Source of the DNA: DAOTVD01 sp034437075
GTDB lineage: Bacteria > Chloroflexota > Anaerolineae > Aggregatilineales > J027
DNA: 12,804 nt
Direction: 5' to 3'
NCBI GenBank assembly: GCA_034437075.1
Contig: DAOTVD010000456.1
Coordinates: 1 to 12,804, forward strand
Below the pieces are notes generated by a model. It ran no database searches and had not been told where the DNA came from. It worked only from the letters and a program-made list of their open reading frames with translations. Both the position numbers and the translations under genes were made by a program. The stretch's first letter is position 1; every line of letters starts with the position of its first letter. Below are positions 6,502 to 12,804 of this stretch, piece by piece.

Positions 6502-7233
6502 TTACCAGCCGTGTTCCAGGCGCGTGATGAGGCGCTCGGGCAAGTTGGCCTCGCGCATACGCTCCTGAGTCACCTCAATGGGATAAGGAATGCGGCGATG
6601 CTCGAAGACCTTTTCTTCTACATGCAAGATCGCATATGAGGCGTCCGGGTTATTATCGCGCGGTTGGCCGATGCTACCGGGGTTAATGATGAGTTTCTGA
6701 TTGGTGAGGTCTTTGGGGGTGCCATTGGCAGGCGGTATGGCGTTGACCTCGCCCTGATCGCTCATTTGTTGGTATATGACCGGCGTATGCGTATGCCCAA
6801 CAAAGCATAGGGGCGTCTCGAACTGCGGAAAATTCAAAGCCGCGATGAGCGGGTCGAGAATGTATTCCCAGATGGGCTCGCGGGGGCTGGCATGCACCAG
6901 CGTATAATCGCCCAGCACAAATGTCGTAGGCAGCGCGGCCAAATATTCGATATTGTCCGGGCGGAGTGTTTCTTGTGTCCAAGTGACCGCGCGGCGCGCA
7001 TCCGCGTTAAAGGTGCGCACATCCAAGCGATTCAGCGCGGCCCAGTCGTGGTTACCTGCCAAACATAAATGCGGCAGCGACTTTAGCAGATCGCAGCATT
7101 CATTGGGGCGCGGGCCATAACCGACCACATCGCCCAAACACCAGACATAATCCCACTCCCCGTCGGCATCTTCCAAAACGGTTTCGAAGGCAGCCAAATT
7201 GGCATGAATGTCGGATATTACGAGAATGCGCAT
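6502..7233 (-). CDS. YfcE-like metallophosphoesterase
   Basis: The 243-residue product belongs to the calcineurin-like phosphoesterase superfamily (Metallophos_2, YfcE-like). The metal-binding motifs are complete: ISDIH (D8, H10), GDVVGYGPRP (D35), GNHD (N61, H62), VHAS (H114) and GHTHTP (H147, H149), followed by NPGSIGQPRD (184-193). Such proteins hydrolyse phosphomono- or phosphodiesters with two divalent metals in the cytoplasm; the natural substrate cannot be read from sequence. AAGGG lies 10 bases before the ATG at 7233. It follows the GH1 gene after 61 bp on the same strand, so it may be last in a hom-GH1-phosphoesterase transcript. A TACAAT box in the gap could also serve it. Confidence 0.9.
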   Translation of the reverse strand: MRILVISDIHANLAAFETVLEDADGEWDYVWCLGDVVGYGPRPNECCDLLKSLPHLCLAGNHDWAALNRLDVRTFNADARRAVTWTQETLRPDNIEYLAALPTTFVLGDYTLVHASPREPIWEYILDPLIAALNFPQFETPLCFVGHTHTPVIYQQMSDQGEVNAIPPANGTPKDLTNQKLIINPGSIGQPRDNNPDASYAILHVEEKVFEHRRIPYPIEVTQERMREANLPERLITRLEHGW

Positions 7234-7266
7234 ACTGTTTTTTCCCTTTTTGCCAATGCTTCAACC

Positions 7267-7272
7267 ATTGTA
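7267..7272 (-). promoter_or_regulatory. Possible -10 box TACAAT before the metallophosphoesterase gene
   Basis: TACAAT on the minus strand lies 33 nt before the ATG and would start a leader of about 27 nt that includes AAGGG. No -35 match is seen. Confidence 0.25.
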
Positions 7273-7294
7273 GCCCATAATTTGTTTCTCGCCA

Positions 7295-8650
7295 CTAGCG
7301 CAACTGCACTTTGTCGGCCCCCGGCGCGCCGGGGAATAACTCATCCAGCAGATCGGGCACATAGCGTTGGATCATATCGCGCGTGAGGCCCTGTGCGGCG
7401 CAGATTTCGCCGTAAAAATCGCCGCTAGGGCGCTTGGTGCGCGCTTGCGTGTCGAAGTCCATGCCATACAGCCCAAAACGAAACTGCGGATTATAGCCCG
7501 CCGTCCATTCGAAGCTATCCACCAATGACCAGTAGTATAAGCCGCGCACCGGATAATTAAACATCACCGCACGCCATAGGGCCGCCACCAAGCGCGCGAT
7601 ATACCAGCGCCGCACAGTATCGCCGCTGTCGGGTGTACCGCTCTCGGTGACGTAGATGGGCAACAACGTTTGGGTGTATATCTTGCGAATGATGTGAAAT
7701 ATCCCCTGCGGGTAGATTTCGCCCCATAAGGGCGGCGGCTCTGGCGAGGCGGGGTCGGGGATTTGCTGGATGAAAGGCGGTGAGAGCGGCGTGAACGCCA
7801 GGCGATAGCGTTGGTAAAAGTTCAGCCCGATATAATCCGAGGTGCCGATAAGGTCGTGTATCACAACTTTGCGGCGCAGCGGAAAGGCCAATTCGCCACT
7901 GACCAACGCATCCACAAACGCCCGGTTAAAGACTCGGTTTGGCAAGTAAACCAGGCTACGATTGACGAGATCGGGCGGCGCAGCGTCAAAATCCACGATA
8001 TGCTTGGCCACACCGACCTGGGCGGCTGGGTTAGCCACTTTGATGATCTGATACGCGGCGGCATGGGCGCGCAGCATGTGCTCGGCACAGCGATACATCG
8101 CCCAGGGATTTTTCATCCCCGGATTGAAAAAACCGACCAAATACGCTTGCACGGCATAAACCATCGGCTCGTTAAACGTACACCACAGCGTAACATCATC
8201 CAAAGCGGATAGCACTTTTTCGGTGAAGCGCGCGAAATGCGTCACGGTATCCGGATTCAGCCAACCGCCTGCGTCTTCGATCCATAACGGATTGGTGAAA
8301 TGGTGCAGCGACACCATGGGCACGATGCCCCGTGCGTGTAAATCGTCGATCATCTCGCGATATTGGCCCAGGGCGTCCTCATCCCAAGTATCGCGCGCAG
8401 GCTGGATGCGGCTCCACTCCACCGAGAGACGATGGGTGTTGGTGTGCAGGTCGCTCATCCGCTGGAAGTCCTCGCGCCAACGCCCAAAGCGCCATTCGCA
8501 GGCCCGCCCATGTTTCTGATTTTGGTACACATGGCCCCCAGCATCTTCCCAGGCCGACCAACTATTCGTTAATTCGCCTTCCACATGATGCGCTGCTGTG
8601 GCGGTGCCCCACAAAAACTCATCAGGAAAGCGAAAATATGCATCTGCCAT
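7295..8650 (-). CDS. Glycoside hydrolase family 1 beta-glycosidase
   Basis: The 451-residue product has the normal GH1 length and motifs in order: FLWGTATAAHHVEGE (12-26), SLHHFTNPLW (114-123), the acid/base motif TFNEP with E161, LNFYQRYR (276-283), the nucleophile motif YVTESG with E336, and YYWSLVDSFEW (372-382) near the aglycone site. GH1 enzymes release beta-linked glucose, galactose or similar sugars with retention. Which sugar is not decidable here. Two common asparagines are serine (TENG to TESG, DNFEW to DSFEW). There is no signal peptide, so it should act in the cytoplasm on imported oligosaccharides. The start at 8650 is chosen because AGAAGG precedes it by 7 bases and FRFPDEFLWG then begins at the usual distance. 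An in-frame ATG at 8734 would add 28 residues overlapping hom. It starts 4 bp after the hom stop. Confidence 0.93.
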   Translation of the reverse strand: MADAYFRFPDEFLWGTATAAHHVEGELTNSWSAWEDAGGHVYQNQKHGRACEWRFGRWREDFQRMSDLHTNTHRLSVEWSRIQPARDTWDEDALGQYREMIDDLHARGIVPMVSLHHFTNPLWIEDAGGWLNPDTVTHFARFTEKVLSALDDVTLWCTFNEPMVYAVQAYLVGFFNPGMKNPWAMYRCAEHMLRAHAAAYQIIKVANPAAQVGVAKHIVDFDAAPPDLVNRSLVYLPNRVFNRAFVDALVSGELAFPLRRKVVIHDLIGTSDYIGLNFYQRYRLAFTPLSPPFIQQIPDPASPEPPPLWGEIYPQGIFHIIRKIYTQTLLPIYVTESGTPDSGDTVRRWYIARLVAALWRAVMFNYPVRGLYYWSLVDSFEWTAGYNPQFRFGLYGMDFDTQARTKRPSGDFYGEICAAQGLTRDMIQRYVPDLLDELFPGAPGADKVQLR

Positions 8651-8654
8651 CGGT

Positions 8655-9698
8655 TTACCTTCTGCCACGCGCGATATTGAGCGTATCGACCAGCATACCA
8701 TAGGCCGTGGCGCCTGTCCCGGCGGGGCCTTCAATGAGTGTCATTTCGCCCAACAAATCGGTGATGAGGGTCACGCCACAAGCCGTATCCTCTAACCAGG
8801 CCAGGCGGTCGTCGGGGTCGAGCGCGGTAGGTGCCACCCGCGCGACCAATTCGCCTGTCTCGTTATCATAAAAGGCTTCGCAGAGCAGTTTCAGCGTGGC
8901 GCCTTCCTCGGTCGCCTTCAGGATGTCATCATGCGTAATATCGCGGATGCCTTGCGGCGCGATGTCTGCCGGGCGTAAATTCGCCCCCATGAGTGTATTC
9001 GCCAAGATGGCAAGCTTAATGGCCGAGTCCCAGCCGTCTATATCGTTGCTGGGGTCGGTTTCTGCGATGCCTGCGGCTTGCATTTCGCGCAAAGCGGATT
9101 CGAAACTATCGCCTTCTTCCATGCGATTGAGTATCGCGTTGGTCGTGCTGTTCAGCACGCCGCGTATGGCTAAAATCTGCGCACCGGGGAGTAAATCGCG
9201 CCCGATGGCATGTACGGGCACACCATCTAAAACCGTACTTTCGAAGAAAAAGTCCAGGTCGCGTTCGGCAGCCAACGCGGTGAGGTCATGATACCCGAAG
9301 ACCACTGGCCCCTTGTTCGCCGTGACGACATGCTTGCCCGCCCCCAAGGCCGCGCGCAGATAGCCCAGCGCGGGTTGGCCATCTTCGCGACTCACAGGGG
9401 TAGCTTCTAGGATAATGTCGGCGGGTACGGTTTCTACGAAAACCGTTGCATCCGTCACTGCTTCGCCCACATGCAAACCGCGCAAATGCGGCTCGGAGAG
9501 CGCGAGATCGAGACGCAGGCCATTAGGATTGATCGCGATGCCGTGTTGCGCGGTAGCAATGCCCGTCACTTGCAAGTCAAGCCCATAGGCGGCCAGTAAG
9601 TCAGCATGTTTAATGAGCAGTAATTCGGCGAAGGTTCGTAAAACCCCGCCAAACCCCAGCAGCCCGAGTCGTATAGTTTTGGTTTCTGTGGCTGTCAT
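8655..9698 (-). CDS. hom: Homoserine dehydrogenase, short form without ACT domain
   Basis: The enzyme reduces aspartate semialdehyde to homoserine with NAD(P)H, the branch point to threonine and methionine. The 347-residue product has the nucleotide-binding loop GLLGFGGVLR (12-21), TANKGP (126-131, K129), RGVLNSTTNAIL (179-190), and the catalytic segment AETDPSNDIDGWDSAIKLA (212-230) with E213, D224 and K228 in family spacing. The end EGPAGTGATAYGMLVD is also typical. No ACT domain is present, so feedback control by threonine through that domain is not expected. ATG at 9698 is preferred: the in-frame ATG at 9731 would add 11 residues but coincides with the start predicted by the promoter at 9735-9763. 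AGAAAG lies six bases upstream of 9698. It is followed by the GH1 gene after 4 bp. Confidence 0.92.
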   Translation of the reverse strand: MTATETKTIRLGLLGFGGVLRTFAELLLIKHADLLAAYGLDLQVTGIATAQHGIAINPNGLRLDLALSEPHLRGLHVGEAVTDATVFVETVPADIILEATPVSREDGQPALGYLRAALGAGKHVVTANKGPVVFGYHDLTALAAERDLDFFFESTVLDGVPVHAIGRDLLPGAQILAIRGVLNSTTNAILNRMEEGDSFESALREMQAAGIAETDPSNDIDGWDSAIKLAILANTLMGANLRPADIAPQGIRDITHDDILKATEEGATLKLLCEAFYDNETGELVARVAPTALDPDDRLAWLEDTACGVTLITDLLGEMTLIEGPAGTGATAYGMLVDTLNIARGRR

Positions 9699-9734
9699 GT
9701 TACGCTTTCTGCTAAAGCTCTCCCGAAGCATTCT

Positions 9735-9763
9735 ATGATAGGCGGGCCGCCGCCAGGAATCAA
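9735..9763 (-). promoter_or_regulatory. Probable sigma-70 promoter of hom (TTGATT-N17-TATCAT)
   Basis: On the minus strand TTGATT (9758-9763) and TATCAT (9735-9740) are 17 bp apart. The predicted start is near 9728, downstream of the ATG at 9731, which favours the ATG at 9698 as the hom start. Confidence 0.6.
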
Positions 9764-9798
9764 AGGCGAATTTTTATGATGTTAGGAGCAACCACGCT

Positions 9799-10584
9799 AT
9801 GCCAGATTATCCGCATCGCGCTATCGGCCTGATCGCCGATGACGCCTTACGCGCCCAAATCGAAACACTATTGCCCGATTATACGTTTGCATGGGGTTTG
9901 GCGCTAAAAGGGGCCATCCACAAAGCCGCCGATTGGCGCCCCTCGTTTCTGCTGGTGGACATTGAAGCGCCCCAGGACAACTGGCGGGATGTTATCATCG
10001 CCTTGCAGAGCAACCCCGCCACCCGCCGCATTCCGATGTTGGGCATTGCTAGCGCCCAGAACAAAGAAACACGCCGCACCACCGCCGCGCTGAGCATCAA
10101 CGGCCCGTTGCCGCGCGACTTATTGCCCGAGCGCCTGCCCGACTGGGTAGCCCGCCGCGCGCGGCGGTGGGATGCAGACTATTACGCGGCCCTAGAAGCT
10201 GGCTGCGCGGGTGACTTGCCCGACCTGGCCCAAGAGGGTATCCGGCTGTTTAACGAACGCGATTTTTGGGAAGCACATGAAGTGCTAGAACATGCCTGGA
10301 TCGCTGTCCGCCCCGACCCTATCGGCGAACTGTACCGGAGTATTCTGCAAATTGGCGTGGCGTATTACCAAATTCAGCAAGCGAATTACATGGGGGCGCT
10401 CAAGATGTTCTTGCGGGCCGTGCAATGGCTCGATCCCTTGCCGGATGTCTGCCAGGGGGTAGATGTCGCGCAGTTCAAACGCGATGCTGCCGCCGCGCGT
10501 GCCCATCTGGAAGCCCTCGGTGCGGAACGTATCGCGGAATTTGATACCACATTATTTAAGCCCGTGCCGCTGGTGGGCGGATAG
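9799..10584 (+). CDS. Degenerate receiver domain fused to DUF309
   Basis: The 261-residue product has two parts. Residues 5-120 have the alternating pattern of a response-regulator receiver: acidic pair D14/D15, D54 in FLLVDIE at the phospho-acceptor position, and IPMLGIASA (78-86) for the fourth strand. At the fifth strand the usual KP reads LP (104-105), so the conserved lysine is missing and ordinary phosphorylation switching is doubtful. Residues 140-215 match DUF309: LFNERDFWEAHEVLEHAW (150-167), then LYRSILQIGVAYYQIQQAN and GALKMFLRAV. DUF309 is a small helical domain of unknown function. There is no DNA-binding domain. AGGAG ten bases before the ATG supports the start. It is divergent from hom and 90 bp before the vWA gene. 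Domain calls are good; the role is unknown. Confidence 0.85.
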   Translation: MPDYPHRAIGLIADDALRAQIETLLPDYTFAWGLALKGAIHKAADWRPSFLLVDIEAPQDNWRDVIIALQSNPATRRIPMLGIASAQNKETRRTTAALSINGPLPRDLLPERLPDWVARRARRWDADYYAALEAGCAGDLPDLAQEGIRLFNERDFWEAHEVLEHAWIAVRPDPIGELYRSILQIGVAYYQIQQANYMGALKMFLRAVQWLDPLPDVCQGVDVAQFKRDAAAARAHLEALGAERIAEFDTTLFKPVPLVGG

Positions 10585-10611
10585 CTGACCGTGTCGATTT
10601 TCGTGCAAAAC

Positions 10612-10637
10612 GGAACTTTTTCGCACACAACAGCGTT
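10612..10637 (+). promoter_or_regulatory. ECF-sigma-type promoter (GGAAC-N17-CGTT)
   Basis: GGAAC (10612-10616, continuing TTTTT) and CGTT (10634-10637) are separated by 17 bp, matching the -35/-10 layout of ECF sigma promoters such as those read by EcfG-type factors (GGAAC-N16/17-CGTT). The predicted start would be about 30 nt before the vWA ATG at 10675, and AGGGA lies nine bases before that ATG. No sigma-70 promoter of similar quality is seen in this gap. Confidence 0.55.
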
Positions 10638-10674
10638 ACCCCTCTAGCGTAAATCATATGAGGGATTATCGATC

Positions 10675-12804
10675 ATGAAAAAAATCATCATTCTCGTGAG
10701 CCTATTCGTATTGATTGTGGGGAGTGGCACCGTCTTAGCTCAGCGCCCGGTTGACCCGCCCATTGATCCGCCACCACAGCCCATCCCACCACAGCCCATC
10801 CCGCCGCAACCTATCCCACCGGAGCCGATTCCGCCCATTCGCCAGCATGTAGTGCTGGCCCAACATCGCGTGGACGCAACGGTTGAAGACCAGGTCGCCA
10901 CCACGCGCATCATGCAAGAATTTCGCAATGATTCGGACTTCATGGCCGAAGGGGTCTATATTTTCCCCTTGCCGCGCGGCGCTAGTGTCTCCGATCTGGT
11001 AATGTTTGTGGATGGCGAACCCATCCCCGCGCGTATTCTGGACGCGGACGAAGCCCGCGCGACCTATGAGCAAATCGTGCGCAGCCTGCGCGACCCCGCC
11101 TTGTTGGAATACATCGGCCAAGATGCCATTCAGGCCAGCGTGTTTCCCATCCAACCGCGCGATTCCGTGCGCATCGAGATCGAATACAGCCATATTTTGC
11201 CCGTGGAAGATGGCCTGGTGCGCTATGAATATCCTTTGCGGGTCGATCAACTGACGGATTTACCCGTGGAAAATACGTCAATCAGCGTCGAAGTGACATC
11301 CAACGACGAAATCGGCGCGATTTATTCGCCCTCGCATCATATCGCCGTCAGCCGCGAAAGCGATTTTCGGTTCCGCGCGGGGTACGAAGATAGCGACAGC
11401 GTCCCGACCGGGAATTTTACGCTCTATTACAGCCTGGCCAACGAACTCATTGACGTTAATTTGCTGACGTATCGAGCGAGCGCCAATGAAGACGGCTTCT
11501 TCTTGCTGCTCGTCGCGCCGCCGAACGAAGTCGCCGAAGCGGACATCCAACCGCGCGATATTATCTTGGTGCTGGATCAATCCGGTTCGATGGATGGCGA
11601 TAAATGGCAACAAGCCCGCGAGGCCGCGCAGTTTGTGTTGGCGAATTTGAACCCGCGCGACCGTTTCAACGTCATCGCGTTCAGCACCGGGCTACGCCTG
11701 TACGCCAACGATCTGCAAGACGAAGATGAAGCCCCGCGCGCTAGCGATTGGCTGGATACGCTCGCAGCCGTGGGCGGCACGGACATCAACGCGGCGTTGC
11801 AAGAAGCCTTCCGCCAGGCGGATGACGCGCGCCAAACGACCGTCTTGTTCCTGACAGATGGCTTGCCCACCGAAGGCATCGTGGATACGGGCGACATTCT
11901 GCGCAATGCGCAGGCCGAAGCGCCGGACAATGTGCGCATTTTCACCTTCGGTGTGGGCGATGATGTCGATACGTTTTTGCTGGATCAACTGACGCAAAAC
12001 CTGAGCGGGACGGGCGTTTATGTGCGCCCCGATGAACGCATCGACGAAGAAGTTACGCGCTTGTACAACCGCATTGCCGCGCCCGTGATGACCGACATCG
12101 CGCTGGATTTTGGCGCTGTTGTCATCAGCGACACGTACCCCGCCGCGCCCTTGCCAGATTTATTCGTGGGGTCGCAACTGATCGTGGCCGGGCGCTATCG
12201 CGATAGCGGCACGACCACGCTGACGCTCTCTGGCGTGGTGAATGGCCAGCGCACCGAAGTCGTCTATGGCGATTTGCGCTTCCCTGAAAATGCCGGGGGC
12301 GAAGCTAGCATCCCGCGCTTGTGGGCCACGCGCAAAATCGGTGCGCTGCTAACATCCATCCGCCTGAATGGCGAGAATCCCGAATTAGTGGATAGCATCG
12401 TGGATTTGAGCGTGCGTTATGGCATCATCACGCCCTATACATCTTTCTTCATTGACGAAAACGACATCTTCACGGCCCAAGGCCGCGACGAAATGCGCAC
12501 CCAAGCCCAAACCAATCTGGGCGTCCTAGACGACACAGCCAGCGGTGCCGCCGCCGTGGATGCCGCCGATAGTGCGCTGGCGCTAGAAGAAGCCGAAGCC
12601 CCGCCACCGGCCCCCAGCGCGGCTATGCCCAACGAACCCGCTATGGTCGGCGACGACTTCGATGCAGATGGCGCGGGCCAGGGCGGCGCCATCCAGATTG
12701 TGGGGGATCGGACGTTTGTTTGGCAAAATGGCATCTGGATCGACACGACCTATGATGCCGACACGATGACGCCCGAAGTCGTGATCTTCCTAAGCGATGC
12801 GTAC
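10675..12804 (+). CDS. Exported VIT and von Willebrand A domain protein (partial, C-terminus beyond window)
   Basis: The frame is open for 710 codons to the window edge. A signal peptide (1-22, cleavage after VLA) is followed by a proline stalk with four QPIPP-type units (35-54). A VIT domain comes next (about 57-180, with FPLPRGASV and ARATYEQ). The vWA domain (about 295-480) has a complete metal-ion site: DQSGS (D301, S303, S305), T369 in GGTD, and D395 in FLTDG. A beta-rich region follows, then RLWATRKIGALL (548-559) and YGIITPYTSFF (582-592), both usual in bacterial VIT-vWA proteins. An acidic Ala/Pro linker (about 615-665) and a short terminal module (TFVWQNGIWID) come last. The end is probably close, since relatives finish soon after such a module. 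MIDAS domains bind ligands through a divalent cation, so surface adhesion or protein binding is likely; the partner is unknown. An ECF-type promoter precedes it. Confidence 0.92.
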   Translation, partial: MKKIIILVSLFVLIVGSGTVLAQRPVDPPIDPPPQPIPPQPIPPQPIPPEPIPPIRQHVVLAQHRVDATVEDQVATTRIMQEFRNDSDFMAEGVYIFPLPRGASVSDLVMFVDGEPIPARILDADEARATYEQIVRSLRDPALLEYIGQDAIQASVFPIQPRDSVRIEIEYSHILPVEDGLVRYEYPLRVDQLTDLPVENTSISVEVTSNDEIGAIYSPSHHIAVSRESDFRFRAGYEDSDSVPTGNFTLYYSLANELIDVNLLTYRASANEDGFFLLLVAPPNEVAEADIQPRDIILVLDQSGSMDGDKWQQAREAAQFVLANLNPRDRFNVIAFSTGLRLYANDLQDEDEAPRASDWLDTLAAVGGTDINAALQEAFRQADDARQTTVLFLTDGLPTEGIVDTGDILRNAQAEAPDNVRIFTFGVGDDVDTFLLDQLTQNLSGTGVYVRPDERIDEEVTRLYNRIAAPVMTDIALDFGAVVISDTYPAAPLPDLFVGSQLIVAGRYRDSGTTTLTLSGVVNGQRTEVVYGDLRFPENAGGEASIPRLWATRKIGALLTSIRLNGENPELVDSIVDLSVRYGIITPYTSFFIDENDIFTAQGRDEMRTQAQTNLGVLDDTASGAAAVDAADSALALEEAEAPPPAPSAAMPNEPAMVGDDFDADGAGQGGAIQIVGDRTFVWQNGIWIDTTYDADTMTPEVVIFLSDAY
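10777..10836 (+). repeat. Four 15-bp tandem units coding QPIPP/EPIPP
   Basis: Four consecutive 15-bp units encode QPIPP, QPIPP, QPIPP and EPIPP right after the signal peptide, preceded by two PP-D dipeptide-rich units. The units differ mainly at third codon positions, which points to selection on the protein and not to recent slippage. They likely make a stiff stalk between membrane or wall and the VIT domain. Confidence 0.85.

Noticed and set aside
8651..8734. N-terminal extension of the GH1 protein from ATG 8734
   Set aside because: It would overlap the end of hom by 80 bases and adds residues before the conserved GH1 start, while 8650 has a good ribosome binding site.
9699..9731. N-terminal extension of homoserine dehydrogenase from ATG 9731
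   Set aside because: The predicted transcript start is near 9728, so this codon would not be in the mRNA, and the family starts just before the nucleotide-binding strand.
10735..11250. 171-codon open frame antisense to the VIT-vWA gene
   Set aside because: It lies wholly under a gene with clear domains, has Gly-Trp repeats produced by the antisense of the proline codons, and shows no family motif or own ribosome binding site.
1..12804. Mobile elements, CRISPR, tRNA, phage or toxin-antitoxin genes
   Set aside because: I looked for transposase motifs, spaced repeats, cloverleaf ends and small paired genes and saw none. The only tandem repeat is the QPIPP codon repeat.

Overview
The window looks like a stretch of chromosome from a Chloroflexota bacterium, probably near Anaerolineae. 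This is inferred from gene content, not from a marker gene. The supporting features are an FHA domain joined by a Pro/Gln-rich linker to a membrane helix, a secreted FlgD-type Ig protein, a receiver-DUF309 fusion, a large VIT/von Willebrand A secreted protein, and moderately GC-rich DNA. Coding is dense on both strands. I see no mobile element, phage gene, CRISPR array, tRNA or rRNA.

Left part (1-4663): a polytopic membrane protein runs off the left edge on the minus strand. It is open over 327 codons, with hints of an MFS or ADP/ATP-carrier type transporter. Three plus-strand genes follow: an exported protein with two FlgD-like Ig repeats and an unassigned four-cysteine C-terminal domain, a PDZ/S41 C-terminal processing protease, and a YugP-type membrane zinc protease. 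The last two each have a TATAAT box, and a strong rho-independent terminator closes the block. Together they look like cell-envelope functions.

Middle part (4688-7233): a membrane-anchored FHA protein (minus) is divergent from thiD (plus). Their predicted promoters face each other and interlock within 73 bp. thiD is followed after 2 bp by a 38-residue single-pass membrane peptide gene. That small gene converges on a YfcE-like metallophosphoesterase gene from the minus strand.

Right part (7295-12804): homoserine dehydrogenase and a GH1 beta-glycosidase form a tightly spaced minus-strand pair, with the metallophosphoesterase 61 bp further downstream. Divergent from hom is a gene fusing a degenerate receiver domain to DUF309. 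The last gene is an exported VIT/vWA protein with an intact MIDAS site and a proline-rich stalk. It runs off the right edge, and an ECF-sigma-like promoter (GGAAC-N17-CGTT) lies upstream.

Most of the window is ordinary housekeeping or envelope biology and I found no clearly new multi-gene system. The observations most worth a second look are the small membrane peptide behind thiD, the ECF-type promoter of the vWA gene, the interlocked FHA/thiD promoters, the unassigned C-terminal domain of the FlgD-Ig protein, and the receiver-DUF309 fusion.
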